DNA of 64,000 bases, taken from assembly GCA_904395885.1 (NCBI GenBank), contig CAJFOF010000018.1, positions 1 through 64,000 of the forward strand. The letters are read 5' to 3'. The notes under the pieces were generated by a model. The model was not told where the DNA came from. It worked only from the letters and a program-made list of their open reading frames with translations, and ran no database searches. Of this stretch, positions 54,257 to 64,000 are shown piece by piece. The stretch comes from an uncultured Lachnospiraceae bacterium (lineage in GTDB: Bacteria > Bacillota > Clostridia > Lachnospirales > Lachnospiraceae). A program made the position numbers and the translations under genes. Each line of letters begins with the position of its first letter. Position 1 is the first letter of the stretch.

Positions 54257-55165
54257 ATGTCCGATTTTTTAATAAAGCTGGAGAAAGCGGCAGGGGGAGC
54301 CGGAAACGTCAGGACCGGTGAACCTATGAAAAACCATACAACATTTCGGACAGGGGGGCCGGCGGCATATTTTGCCGCCCCTTCCTGCGTAAGGGAACTT
54401 TCAGACACAGTGAAGTTTTGCCGCGAAGAAGGGATGCCCCACTATATTCTGGGAAATGGAAGCAACCTCCTTGTCGGCGACAGGGGATACAGCGGTGTCG
54501 TGATATCGATGGAGAAGTTTTGTGAATGCACGGTGACAGGCGACCGGATCCGTGCAGGCGCCGGCATTGTTTTGGCCAGAATAGCGAGAAAAGCTCTGGA
54601 GGCTTCTCTGACTGGATTTGAATTTGCAGCAGGAATCCCAGGAACTTTTGGCGGGGCCGTAGTGATGAACGCAGGCGCCTATGGAGGAGAAATGAAACAG
54701 ATTCTTCAGTCTGTCACAGTCGTCAACGGAGCTGGAGAAATTGAAAATCTGGATGCAGAAGATTTGGATCTGGGTTACCGGCACAGCAATATCCTGCAGA
54801 GAGGCTATATTGTCGCAGGTGGTGAGATCCGGCTGAAGCCGGGAGACCAGGCTTTGATCAAAGCAAGGATGGAAGAGCTGGCGGCGAAGAGAAGAGAAAA
54901 GCAGCCTCTGGAATATCCAAGTGCTGGGAGTACCTTTAAAAGGCCAGAGGGCTATTTTGCCGGCAAACTGATCCAGGATGCCGGACTGAGAGGTTTCCAG
55001 GTCGGCGGGGCACAGGTATCGGAAAAGCACTGCGGATTCGTTATCAACCGGTGTCACGCTACTTCGGCGGATATTCTGGAACTGTGCAGACAGATTCAGC
55101 AGAGGGTAAAAAAACAGTCAGGCGTGGATCTGGAGATGGAAGTTCGCTGTCTGGGCGATTTTTAA
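54257..55165 (+). CDS. murB: UDP-N-acetylenolpyruvoylglucosamine reductase
   Basis: MurB is the FAD enzyme that makes UDP-MurNAc for peptidoglycan. The 302-residue type II-like protein has NHTTFRTGGPAAYF, LGNGSNLLVGDRGYSGVVIS, GIPGTFGGAVVMNAGAYGGE and the catalytic PSAGSTFKRP with Ser. AAGGAGAGG precedes ATG. It sits between hprK and rapZ, as in many Clostridia. Confidence 0.96.
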   Translation: MSDFLIKLEKAAGGAGNVRTGEPMKNHTTFRTGGPAAYFAAPSCVRELSDTVKFCREEGMPHYILGNGSNLLVGDRGYSGVVISMEKFCECTVTGDRIRAGAGIVLARIARKALEASLTGFEFAAGIPGTFGGAVVMNAGAYGGEMKQILQSVTVVNGAGEIENLDAEDLDLGYRHSNILQRGYIVAGGEIRLKPGDQALIKARMEELAAKRREKQPLEYPSAGSTFKRPEGYFAGKLIQDAGLRGFQVGGAQVSEKHCGFVINRCHATSADILELCRQIQQRVKKQSGVDLEMEVRCLGDF

Positions 55166-55210
55166 AACAGCGGTTTCGGGCGGATAAGGACTGGAGGAGA
55201 ACATAAAAAA

Positions 55211-56086
55211 ATGAGACTGGTGATTGTAACGGGAATGTCCGGGGCGGGCAAGACCATAGCCTTAAAGATTCTGGAGGATCTGGGCTTTTACTGTGTAGAT
55301 AATCTGCCTATTTCCCTGATTGAGCGCTTTACAAAACTCATTGAAGAGAATCCGCAGGACATTCAGAACGTAGCTTTGGGAATTGATATCCGCAGCGGAG
55401 AAGAACTTTCGGATCTTGGCCGGATTCTGGATAACTGGAAGAGCAGCCAGGTGCCTTATGAGATTCTCTTTTTGGATGCCAGCGATGAGATTCTGGTAAA
55501 GCGCTATAAAGAAAGCCGGAGAAAGCATCCGCTGTCCGGGACGGGCCGAATTGATCAGGGAATCACCAAAGAGCGGGGGAGACTGGAATTTTTGAAAAAA
55601 GCGGCAGATTATATTATTGATACCAGCAAATTATTGACAAGAGAACTCCGTCAAGAACTGGAGAAAATATTTGTTGAAGATAAAAATTATCAGAATCTGT
55701 TCATCACGGTTTTGTCTTTTGGATTTAAATATGGGATACCCGGCGATGCCGATCTGGTCTTTGACGTCCGGTTCCTCCCCAATCCCTACTATGAAGAGGA
55801 TCTTCGCCAGCACACAGGGGAGGAAAAGGCGGTTCAGGATTTTGTGAAGCAGGGCGGAACGGCTGAAGAATTTTTGAATAAACTGTATGATATGTTGGAA
55901 TTTTTGCTTCCTCATTACATAGAGGAGGGAAAGAACCAGTTGGTAATTGCGGTCGGATGTACAGGAGGAAAACACAGATCCGTTACAATTGCGGGGGAAG
56001 TTTACCGTCATCTGGCTGCCCATGAGGAATGGGGAATTAAACTGGAACACAGAGATATTGATCAGGATAGGAAAAGGAAGGGATAG
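55211..56086 (+). CDS. rapZ: RNase adapter RapZ (YvcJ), nucleotide-binding
   Basis: A 291-residue protein with P-loop GMSGAGKT (8-15) and the conserved C-terminal domain (LSFGFKYGIPGDADLVFDVR; AVGCTGGKHRSVTIAGEVY). In Firmicutes YvcJ is a GTPase/ATPase linked to cell-wall precursor sensing and carbon use; in E. coli RapZ guides sRNA decay. The cluster position next to murB, whiA and crh supports the wall/carbon role. Confidence 0.94.
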   Translation: MRLVIVTGMSGAGKTIALKILEDLGFYCVDNLPISLIERFTKLIEENPQDIQNVALGIDIRSGEELSDLGRILDNWKSSQVPYEILFLDASDEILVKRYKESRRKHPLSGTGRIDQGITKERGRLEFLKKAADYIIDTSKLLTRELRQELEKIFVEDKNYQNLFITVLSFGFKYGIPGDADLVFDVRFLPNPYYEEDLRQHTGEEKAVQDFVKQGGTAEEFLNKLYDMLEFLLPHYIEEGKNQLVIAVGCTGGKHRSVTIAGEVYRHLAAHEEWGIKLEHRDIDQDRKRKG

Positions 56087-56089
56087 AAA

Positions 56090-57079
56090 ATGTCATTTTC
56101 TTCCAAAGTAAAAGAAGAACTGTCCCGTCAGGCCAGTACTGCCCGACATTGCCAGATTGCAGAGCTGGCTGCTGTTTTAAGCTTCTGCGGCAGGGTCCAG
56201 ATATCGGAAAATGACCACTACCGCATAAAAATTCACACAGAAAATGCGGCTGTTGCAAGAAAATGCTTTACATTATTGAAAAAAACATTTAATATAGGAA
56301 CGGATGTTTCTGTCAGGAGAAACGCTTTCTTGAAAAAAACACTGACTTATACCGTAGCTGTCCAGAACCATCAGGATGCGTTGAGGGTTCTGAGGGCGGC
56401 CAAGATCCTTCAGGAGGACGGGGAGATCGGGGAGACCCTCTCTCTGGCCGACAATGTGATCCTGCAGCGCTCCTGCTGCCGCAGGAGCTTTATCCGGGGG
56501 GCATTTTTGGCGGCTGGGTCTATCAGCGATCCGGAGAAGTTCTACCATCTGGAAATTGTCTGTCCCACTGCCGAGAAGGCGTCACAGATCCAGACGGTTA
56601 TCGGGACCTTCGGGATCGATGCCAAAATGGTGGTCCGGAAAAAATATTTTGTGGTTTATGTCAAGGAAGGCAGCCAGATTGTTGACTTGCTCAACGTGAT
56701 GGAGGCTCCGGTATCCCTGATGGAATTAGAAAATATTCGCATTCTCAGAGGAATGCGAGGGCAGGTGAACAGGCAGGTGAACTGTGAAACTGCCAATATT
56801 AACAAAACAGTATCCGCAGCGGTAAGACAGATGGAAGATATTGTCTATATCCGCGATACCATCGGACTTCACCGGCTGCCGGAAAATCTGGAAGAAATCG
56901 CCAGGCTCCGTCTTGCCAGACCGGATGCGAGTCTAAAAGAGCTGGGCGAAGCTCTGGACTCTCCCGTAGGAAAATCCGGTGTAAATCATCGTCTGAGAAA
57001 GCTCAGCGCGATTGCAGAGGAACTTCGGGAGAAAGACGCTGGAAGCGGGATAGGAGGCAGCCTGTCCCAAGGAAAATGA
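56090..57079 (+). CDS. whiA: WhiA, DNA-binding protein
   Basis: The 329-residue protein has the LAGLIDADG-like N-terminal domain (about 90-215; RSFIRGAFLAAGSISDPEKF) and a C-terminal helix-turn-helix (KELGEALDSPVGKSGVNHRL). WhiA is a conserved regulator of cell division and chromosome processes in Gram-positive bacteria. The start follows rapZ by 3 bases. Confidence 0.96.
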   Translation: MSFSSKVKEELSRQASTARHCQIAELAAVLSFCGRVQISENDHYRIKIHTENAAVARKCFTLLKKTFNIGTDVSVRRNAFLKKTLTYTVAVQNHQDALRVLRAAKILQEDGEIGETLSLADNVILQRSCCRRSFIRGAFLAAGSISDPEKFYHLEIVCPTAEKASQIQTVIGTFGIDAKMVVRKKYFVVYVKEGSQIVDLLNVMEAPVSLMELENIRILRGMRGQVNRQVNCETANINKTVSAAVRQMEDIVYIRDTIGLHRLPENLEEIARLRLARPDASLKELGEALDSPVGKSGVNHRLRKLSAIAEELREKDAGSGIGGSLSQGK

Positions 57080-57090
57080 GGAGGAAAATT

Positions 57091-57345
57091 ATGGTAAAGA
57101 AGACGATTACGGTTGAATTGGAAACGGGACTGGAGGCCAGGCCCATTGCAATGCTTGTACAGGTAGCAAGCCAGTATGACAGTAAGATTTATATGGAAAC
57201 CGGTAACACCAGGGTCAACGCCAAGAGTATTATGGGGATGATGACATTGGTGCTTCCAGTGGGACAGGAGATTACGGTGATGGCAGACGGGTCTGATGAA
57301 GAGAAGGCACTTGCCGAAATCGAAGCGTATTTAACTGCAAAATAA
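57091..57345 (+). CDS. crh: Crh-like HPr protein (Glu15, Ser46)
   Basis: The 84-residue protein is HPr-fold, but the phosphorylatable His15 of HPr (GLHARP) is replaced by Glu (GLEARP, Glu15), while Ser46 is kept (NAKSIMGMM). This is the Crh pattern (Gln15 in B. subtilis): no PTS phosphotransfer, only HprK-dependent regulation through CcpA. GAGGAGG puts the start at ATG 57091; the 57076 frame overlaps whiA. The gene order rapZ-whiA-crh with hprK nearby matches a carbon-catabolite control module. Confidence 0.88.
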   Translation: MVKKTITVELETGLEARPIAMLVQVASQYDSKIYMETGNTRVNAKSIMGMMTLVLPVGQEITVMADGSDEEKALAEIEAYLTAK

Positions 57346-57372
57346 TAGCGTCCAGAGCAGAACTTTACCAAC

Positions 57373-57395
57373 ACGGCCGGCATACTGCCGGCCGT
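57373..57395 (+). terminator. Hairpin between crh and dnaE
   Basis: ACGGCCGGCA (57373-57382) and TGCCGGCCGT (57386-57395) form a perfect 10-bp stem with loop TAC, followed by ATATTCGTTAT. The T-run is poor, so termination may be partial. Confidence 0.6.
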
Positions 57396-57436
57396 ATATT
57401 CGTTATGAACATTGCATTCATAGAATGGGAGAAGAT

Positions 57437-60400
57437 ATGGCGTTTACACATTTACATGTCCATACGGAATACAGTTTGCTGGATGGTTCCAGCAAAATTA
57501 AAGAACTGGCAGCCAGGGCAAAAGAACTGGGAATGGACAGCCTTGCAATCACAGACCACGGAGTCATGTATGGGGTTATCGATTTCTATAAGGCATGCCG
57601 GGAGATCGGCATAAAACCAATTATCGGCTGTGAGGTCTACGTGGCTCCCGGTTCCAGATTTGACAGAGAGAAAGTCGATGGGGAGGACAGGTATTACCAT
57701 CTGGTATTGCTGGCGGAAAACAACCAGGGCTATCAGAATCTTATGAAGATTGTCTCAAAGGGATTTGTGGAAGGCTTTTATTATAAACCCAGAGTGGATT
57801 ACGAGATTCTTGAGCGCTACCACGAAGGAATTATTGCCCTCAGCGCCTGTTTGGCGGGGGAGATTCCCAGATACTTATCCAGAGGGATGTATGAGGAGGC
57901 CAGAAAGTCTGCCCTTCGATACGAAAGTATTTTTGGAAAAGGAAACTTCTTCCTAGAGCTTCAGGATCACGGCATTCCTGCCCAAAAAAGCGTCAATCAG
58001 GGGCTGCTGCGCCTCCACCAGGACTTGGGGATCCAGATGGTAGCGACTAACGACAGCCACTATACATTCCAGGAGGACTGGAAAGCCCACGACATCCTGC
58101 TGTGCATCCAGACGGGAAAAAAGGTGACCGATGAAAACCGGATGCGGTATGAGGCAGGAAAGTTCTATTTGAAATCAGAGCAGGAGATGGCGGAGCTGTT
58201 CCCCTATGCGCCGGAAGCACTGGGAAATACTCACAAGATCGCAGACCGCTGTAACGTTGAAATCGAATTTGGCGTTACAAAGCTGCCAAAATACCAGGTG
58301 CCGGAGGGGTATGATTCCTGGAGCTATCTCAATCACCTCTGCGAGGAAGGCTTTCGCAGCCATTATCCCGATGATGACGGCACTCTTCACGACCGCCTTC
58401 GCTACGAGCTGGATACCATACACACCATGGGTTACGTGGACTACTTCCTGATCGTGTGGGATTTCATCCATTTTGCCCGCTCTCAGGGAATCAGCGTAGG
58501 GCCGGGAAGAGGATCTGCTGCCGGGAGTATCGTCTCCTATTCCCTGGGAATCACTAATATCGACCCAATCCGCTACAACCTGCTGTTTGAGCGCTTCCTC
58601 AACCCGGAGCGTGTCTCCATGCCGGATATCGATATTGATTTTTGCTACGAGAGACGTCAGGAAGTCATCGACTACGTGGTCAGAAAGTACGGGAAGGATC
58701 AGGTCGTCCAGATCGTCACTTTCGGTACGCTGGCTGCCAAAGGTGTCGTCCGGGATGTGGGACGGGTGCTGGATATGCCCTACGCCCGGTGTGACGCCAT
58801 CGCGAAGATGATCCCCGGTGATCTGGGAATGACGCTGGAGAAGGCCCTGAAGGCCAGCCCGGATCTCAGGGCTGCCTATGAGAATGATCAGGAGGTCAAA
58901 TACCTGATCGATATGGCTATGCGTCTGGAAGGGCTGCCTCGCCATACTTCCATGCACGCAGCAGGAGTTGTGATCAGCCGGACCAATGTGGATGAGTACG
59001 TCCCACTGTCACGAGCTGCAGACGGCACGATAACCACCCAATTCACCATGACGACATTGGAAGAGCTGGGACTCTTAAAAATGGATTTCCTGGGACTGCG
59101 TACGCTGACCGTGATCCAGAACGCCTGCCGCCAGGTGGAGAAAAACAGAGGGATCCATATAGATATCGATAAGATCGACTACGACGACAGACAGGTATTG
59201 GAGTCCATAGGAACCGGACGGACAGAGGGCGTGTTCCAGATCGAAAGTTCGGGGATGAGAAGCTTCATGAAGGAACTGAAACCGGGGAGCCTGGAAGATA
59301 TCATTGCAGGAATTTCCTTGTACCGCCCAGGCCCCATGGACTTTATTCCCAAGTATCTGAGAGGAAAGAACGATCCGGGATCTATTACTTATGACTGCCC
59401 CCAGTTGGAACCGATCCTGCGTCCAACCTACGGCTGCATTGTGTACCAGGAGCAGGTTATGCAGATCGTTCGGGAACTGGCAGGATATACTCTGGGCAGA
59501 AGCGATCTGGTTAGAAGAGCTATGGCGAAGAAAAAGGCATCGGTTATGGAGAAAGAGCGCCGCAACTTTGTCTATGGCAATCCGGAAGAAGGGGTAAAAG
59601 GCTGTATTGCCAATGGGATCGATGAAAAGACAGCTAACAGGATCTATGATGAAATGATTGATTTTGCCAAGTATGCCTTTAATAAATCCCATGCGGCGGC
59701 CTACGCGGTGGTATCTTACCAGACCGCCTATTTGAAATATTATTATCCCGCGGAATTTATGGCTGCTCTGATGACATCTGTTATGGACAATGTCACTAAA
59801 TTGTCAGAATATATTCTCACCTGCCGCCAGATGGGGATTGCGATTCTTCCGCCGGACATCAATGAAGGGGAGAGCGGTTTTTCCGTATCGGGAAAGAATA
59901 TTCGCTATGGACTCTCCGCGATCAAGAGCATCGGCAGATCTGTAGTGGAATTAATCGTAGAAGAGCGAACGCAGAACGGGAAATTCCGTTCCCTGGAAGA
60001 CTTTGTAGAGAGGATGTCTAACAAAGAGGTAAACAAAAGAACTCTGGAGAACTTTATTCGTTCCGGCGCCCTGGACTGTCTTCCAGGAAACCGCAGGCAG
60101 AAGCTGATGACGGCTCCTGAGATTCTGGATGCCAAGAATCGAGAAAAAAAGACATCCATGGCTGGCCAGATGAGCCTCTTTGACTTTGCCGGAGAAGAGG
60201 ACAAAGAAGAGTTCCAGATTACGTTCCCCAATGTGGAAGAATTTACAAAGGAAGATCTTCTGGCGGGAGAGAAAGAGACTTTGGGGATTTACATCAGCGG
60301 CCATCCGCTGGAAGCCTATGAAGAAAGCCTGAAAAAGAATACAACGGCGTCAGCCATTGACTTTGTCGTAGATGAAGAGACCAATCTGGCGAATCTGGCT

Positions 60401-60907
60401 GATGGGGAGCATGTGACGATCGGCGGAATGATAACCGACAAAACGGTAAAGACTACAAGGCAGAATAAAGTCATGGCGTTTCTGACAGTAGAAGACCTGA
60501 CAGGGTCTGTGGAAGTCCTGGTTTTTCCACAGAATTATGAGAATCAGAGAGAACTTTTTGTAGAGGATGCAAAATTATTTATAAGAGGGCGGGTCTCTCT
60601 GGGAGAAGAGCCGGTGGGCAAGCTGATTCTGGAGAAGGCGGTTCTCTTTGATCAGGTTCCAAAAGAATTATGGCTGAGATATCCTGACAAAACAAGCTAC
60701 CTGTCAGGGGAGCAGAAGCTGCTCTCGATCCTGAAACCGGCTGAGGGCAGCTCTTCCGTGGTGATTTATCTGGAGCGGGAGCGGGCGAAAAAGGTACTGC
60801 CGGCAAACTGGAATGTAGGGATCACCCAGGAATTGACAGATATTTTGTCGGCAGAACTGGGCGAAGGCAGCGTTCGGGTAGTGGAAAAGCCGCTTTGTAA
60901 ATTTTGA
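57437..60907 (+). CDS. dnaE: DNA polymerase III subunit alpha, DnaE
   Basis: The 1156-residue replicative polymerase has an N-terminal PHP domain (THLHVHTEYSLLDG), palm catalytic Asp motif PDIDIDF, the GPGRGSAAGSIVSY loop, a helix-hairpin-helix region (YGLSAIKSIGRSVVELI), and an OB domain near residues 990-1070. It is the DnaE rather than PolC type (no 3'-5' exonuclease insert). GGGAG 7 bases upstream selects ATG 57437 over 57425. Confidence 0.96.
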   Translation: MAFTHLHVHTEYSLLDGSSKIKELAARAKELGMDSLAITDHGVMYGVIDFYKACREIGIKPIIGCEVYVAPGSRFDREKVDGEDRYYHLVLLAENNQGYQNLMKIVSKGFVEGFYYKPRVDYEILERYHEGIIALSACLAGEIPRYLSRGMYEEARKSALRYESIFGKGNFFLELQDHGIPAQKSVNQGLLRLHQDLGIQMVATNDSHYTFQEDWKAHDILLCIQTGKKVTDENRMRYEAGKFYLKSEQEMAELFPYAPEALGNTHKIADRCNVEIEFGVTKLPKYQVPEGYDSWSYLNHLCEEGFRSHYPDDDGTLHDRLRYELDTIHTMGYVDYFLIVWDFIHFARSQGISVGPGRGSAAGSIVSYSLGITNIDPIRYNLLFERFLNPERVSMPDIDIDFCYERRQEVIDYVVRKYGKDQVVQIVTFGTLAAKGVVRDVGRVLDMPYARCDAIAKMIPGDLGMTLEKALKASPDLRAAYENDQEVKYLIDMAMRLEGLPRHTSMHAAGVVISRTNVDEYVPLSRAADGTITTQFTMTTLEELGLLKMDFLGLRTLTVIQNACRQVEKNRGIHIDIDKIDYDDRQVLESIGTGRTEGVFQIESSGMRSFMKELKPGSLEDIIAGISLYRPGPMDFIPKYLRGKNDPGSITYDCPQLEPILRPTYGCIVYQEQVMQIVRELAGYTLGRSDLVRRAMAKKKASVMEKERRNFVYGNPEEGVKGCIANGIDEKTANRIYDEMIDFAKYAFNKSHAAAYAVVSYQTAYLKYYYPAEFMAALMTSVMDNVTKLSEYILTCRQMGIAILPPDINEGESGFSVSGKNIRYGLSAIKSIGRSVVELIVEERTQNGKFRSLEDFVERMSNKEVNKRTLENFIRSGALDCLPGNRRQKLMTAPEILDAKNREKKTSMAGQMSLFDFAGEEDKEEFQITFPNVEEFTKEDLLAGEKETLGIYISGHPLEAYEESLKKNTTASAIDFVVDEETNLANLADGEHVTIGGMITDKTVKTTRQNKVMAFLTVEDLTGSVEVLVFPQNYENQRELFVEDAKLFIRGRVSLGEEPVGKLILEKAVLFDQVPKELWLRYPDKTSYLSGEQKLLSILKPAEGSSSVVIYLERERAKKVLPANWNVGITQELTDILSAELGEGSVRVVEKPLCKF

Positions 60908-60916
60908 TTCTGGGTA

Positions 60917-60945
60917 TTGCTAATCAGAAGAAAATAGATTAGAAT
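60917..60945 (+). promoter_or_regulatory. Promoter of pfkA
   Basis: TTGCTA (60917-60922), a 17-base spacer and TAGAAT (60940-60945). A leader hairpin ATGCCGCC-TGAT-GGCGGCAT follows at 60970-60989 without a T-run. Confidence 0.65.
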
Positions 60946-60981
60946 ATAACATGTATGGAAAAAAATACGTATGCCGCCTGA

Positions 60982-62013
<1,032 letters not shown>

Positions 62014-62055
62014 CCGGTCAGACATGTCTGCCGGCGCAGACACTGAAATCGATGA

Positions 62056-62092
62056 AAACGGGTGCCTGAAGGGTTCAGGCATCCGTTTATTA
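62056..62092 (+). terminator. Terminator after pfkA
   Basis: AAACGGGTGCCTGAA pairs with TTCAGGCATCCGTTT around loop GGG, followed by ATTATG. It is a strong hairpin with a short T-run. Confidence 0.75.
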
Positions 62093-62127
62093 TGAAAGCC
62101 CCAGACAGGCAAGGGAAGGAGACTGAA

Positions 62128-62505
62128 ATGGCAGATAAGAAGGGAAAGGAACCGACAGTACTGTGCGGGGCCAATTCCTATGAGCAGAAATACTATTTTA
62201 ACCAGGACTTTAAGAGCCTTCCGGAGAGCATTCAAAAAGAACTGCAGGTTATGTGTGTTCTTTTTACAGAAGATGTGGGCGGAGTTCTGACACTGCAGTT
62301 TGATGAAAAAGGCACTTTGGAATTTAAAGTGGCGGTAGATGACCAGGATTATCTTTTTGATGATATTGGAAGTGAGCTTTTGATTCGCAAATACCAGAAA
62401 GAAAAGAGAGAGCTGCTGGAGTCCCTGGAGCTGTACTTTAAAATCCGTTTTCTGGGGCTTCCTGCGGAAGAACTCCTTTCGTCCGTGGGGGAAGCTGATG
62501 AGTAG
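62128..62505 (+). CDS. Small protein upstream of dusB (DUF6145-like), unknown
   Basis: From ATG 62128 (AAGGAG upstream) the 125-residue protein is acidic, without membrane segment: YEQKYYFNQDFKSLPESIQK, CVLFTEDVGGVLTLQFDEKG and LFDDIGSELLIRKYQKEKRE. It resembles a Lachnospiraceae family I place tentatively in DUF6145. The earlier frame from 62062 begins inside the pfkA terminator. Its stop overlaps the dusB start by 8 bases, so the two are coupled; the function is unknown. Confidence 0.72.
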   Translation: MADKKGKEPTVLCGANSYEQKYYFNQDFKSLPESIQKELQVMCVLFTEDVGGVLTLQFDEKGTLEFKVAVDDQDYLFDDIGSELLIRKYQKEKRELLESLELYFKIRFLGLPAEELLSSVGEADE

Positions 62506-63466
62506 TGCGGGCTTTGCTATCGGCGGTGTGACAGTGGAAAATCCGCTGGTTCTGGCGCCCATGGCCGGGGTGACAGACCTGCCCTTCCGCTTGCTCTGCA
62601 AGGAGCAGGGCTGCGGCATGACTTACACGGAAATGGTCAGCGCAAAAGCCATACTGTATGGAAATAAGAATACGCAGGAACTATTGAAGATCGGTGAGGC
62701 AGAGCGCCCGGCAGCGGTTCAGATTTTTGGTTCCGATCCGGAAATTATGGCAGAGATCGGTGCAAGACTGTCAGAAGGACCGTACGATATTATTGATGTG
62801 AATATGGGCTGTCCGGTGCCTAAGATTGTGAACAACGGAGAAGGATCGGCACTTATGAGAGATCCCGGAACGGCTGAAAAGATTCTTACAGCTATGGTAA
62901 AGGCAATTTCCAAACCGGTAACAGTGAAATTTCGGAAAGGGTTTGCCAACGGGGAAGAGACAGCGGTGGAATTTGCAAAAATGGCAGAGGCCTGCGGTGT
63001 TCAGGCAGTGGCTGTCCACGGCAGAACCAGAGAGCAGTACTATTCCGGAAAAGCCGACTGGGATGTAATACGCCGGGTAAAAGAAGCCGTAAAGATACCG
63101 GTGATTGGCAACGGAGATGTGTTTCAGCCTGAAGATGCCGCAAGGATGATGGGAGAGACTGGCTGTGATGGAGTAATGATTGCCAGAGGTGCAAAAGGAA
63201 ATCCGTGGATATTTAAAAGATCTCTTGAATTTTTAAGAACCGGACAAGCGTCGCTTTCACCGTCCAGGGAAGAGGTGAGGGAGATGATTCTTCGCCATGG
63301 CAGGATGCTGATCGAGTACAAAGGCGAGTATGTCGGCATGCGGGAGATGAGGGGACATATGGCCTGGTATACGGCTGGAATGCCCCATTCTGCTTCCCTC
63401 CGCAGAGAGATCAACCAGATCGAAACGTATGAGGATATGGAGAAATTGCTGTCGGAACGGCTGTAG
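62498..63466 (+). CDS. dusB: tRNA dihydrouridine synthase DusB
   Basis: DusB is an FMN enzyme that reduces uridines in the tRNA D-loop. The 322-residue protein has LAPMAGVTDLPFRLLCKEQG, the catalytic Cys in NMGCPVPKI, the HGRTREQYYSG phosphate-binding segment, and NGDVFQPEDA. It overlaps the small gene before it and is probably co-transcribed with the regulator after it. Confidence 0.96.
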   Translation: MSSAGFAIGGVTVENPLVLAPMAGVTDLPFRLLCKEQGCGMTYTEMVSAKAILYGNKNTQELLKIGEAERPAAVQIFGSDPEIMAEIGARLSEGPYDIIDVNMGCPVPKIVNNGEGSALMRDPGTAEKILTAMVKAISKPVTVKFRKGFANGEETAVEFAKMAEACGVQAVAVHGRTREQYYSGKADWDVIRRVKEAVKIPVIGNGDVFQPEDAARMMGETGCDGVMIARGAKGNPWIFKRSLEFLRTGQASLSPSREEVREMILRHGRMLIEYKGEYVGMREMRGHMAWYTAGMPHSASLRREINQIETYEDMEKLLSERL

Positions 63467-63486
63467 AGTAGAGAGGATTTTGAGCG

Positions 63487-64000
63487 TTGGATATATTAGA
63501 ATATTATAAGAAATTGGTGGAATTTTTGGGAAAAGTAATGGGGGATGATACAGAGGTAGTTCTCCGGGACTGCCGCAAGCCCAATCACGATATCATTGCG
63601 ATCGCAAACGGCCATGTAAGCGGCCGGACAATCGGTGCGCCAATTACAGACTTTACCCTGTCGATCCTGGCCAATGAAGAATGGAAAGAGCGGGATTACG
63701 TGGTCAACTATGAGGGAAAGGCCGGGACCAATAAACGGCTGCGCTCCTCCACATATTTTATTCGGGAAGAAGGGCAGTTGGTAGGGCAGCTTTGTATTAA
63801 CGTAGATATGACGCCTTATGAGCAGATGATAGACAGCATTCGTGCTCTGGGCGGGATGGACCGGATTCGGGGGAGAAAGGATTTGGAGCTGGTCTGTGAA
63901 GGGCCGGTGGAAAATTTCAACGAAGATGTAATGGGAGATATGATGAGCAGAGCCGTGATTCAGGTGGTAGGCTCCAGTGAAGAGCTGGTGCGCCAGCGGC
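63487..64000 (+). CDS. YheO-type PAS/HTH regulator (3' end outside the window)
   Basis: TTG 63487, with AGAGGA about 10 bases upstream, opens a frame running off the window (171 codons visible). The product shows the YheO-like PAS domain (LVEFLGKVMGDDTEVVLRDC, IIAIANGHVSGRTIGAPITD, LVGQLCINVDMTPYEQM). The C-terminal HTH, if present, lies beyond the window. Such proteins are transcriptional regulators related to DauR; the ligand is unknown. Confidence 0.85.
   Translation, partial: MDILEYYKKLVEFLGKVMGDDTEVVLRDCRKPNHDIIAIANGHVSGRTIGAPITDFTLSILANEEWKERDYVVNYEGKAGTNKRLRSSTYFIREEGQLVGQLCINVDMTPYEQMIDSIRALGGMDRIRGRKDLELVCEGPVENFNEDVMGDMMSRAVIQVVGSSEELVRQR

Overview
The window reads as a chromosomal segment of an anaerobic, gut-type Clostridia, most likely Lachnospiraceae. 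This is inferred from gene order (rimP-nusA-rnpM-ylxQ-infB-rbfA-nrnA-truB-ribF; hprK-murB-rapZ-whiA-crh), strong AGGAGG ribosome binding sites, TTGACA/TATAAT promoters, T-box and TPP leaders, an anaerobic sulfatase-maturase-type radical SAM protein, a class 2 GalT and a DUF1846 protein. No rRNA, phage, insertion sequence or CRISPR array is visible; one tRNA gene (Ala, CGC) is present.

Layout. 0-2.4 kb: RNase R (5' end outside the window) and SmpB, i.e. trans-translation and RNA decay. 2.6-4.0 kb: a reverse-strand two-gene cassette, DUF3990 (ADP-ribosyltransferase-like) plus an HTH protein, with its own promoter and terminator; it looks like a toxin-antitoxin insertion. 4.1-6.9 kb: a remnant siderophore uptake locus in which a whole LysR regulator is fused in frame to a whole ABC ATPase, followed by the binding lipoprotein; the permeases are missing. 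7-9 kb: a membrane-anchored unknown, an anSME-type maturase and tRNA-Ala. 9.4-14.9 kb: an AraC regulator divergent from a hexuronate operon (mannonate dehydratase, SDR, TRAP transporter), whose dctP has an in-frame TAA and whose dctM lacks about 100 internal residues. 15-16.8 kb: T-box-controlled TrpB. 17-23 kb: gpmI, then a TPP riboswitch with thiC-thiW-thiME-thiD. 23-31 kb: NusG-II-domain protein, Gx transporter, galT, YitT, EIIC, a zinc-ribbon membrane protein, and a TauBC-like ABC pair without its binding protein.

31.4-39.9 kb is the long translation/RNA operon rimP to ribF; its IF-2 has a Gly/Arg/Asp/Asn-rich repeat linker. 39.97-40.95 kb holds a decayed ECF sigma/RsgI-type anti-sigma locus with a secreted-protein 5' end spliced onto sigma region 2. 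41-46.8 kb: a membrane HTH protein carrying the GGADGPTS motif of Na+-pumping decarboxylases, a MarR regulator, an HtrA protease, a 66-residue Cys-containing protein, FtsH and a nitroreductase. 46.8-51.4 kb: DUF1846, AlkD-like, DUF4015 and DUF1653 proteins. 51.4-60.9 kb: uvrC, the hprK-murB-rapZ-whiA-crh carbon/cell-wall control cluster (HPr-like protein with Glu15 and Ser46) and dnaE. 61-64 kb: pfkA, a small unknown, dusB and the start of a YheO-type regulator.

The strongest unusual signal is a set of separate lesions in accessory loci: three or four deletion-type junctions that keep frame or join genes (LysR-ATPase; dctM; secreted protein-sigma; sigma-anti-sigma), one nonsense codon (dctP) and one frameshift (anti-sigma). 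The housekeeping operons look intact. The best candidates for undescribed biology are the HTH/GGADGPTS membrane protein and the 66-residue protein next to ftsH.
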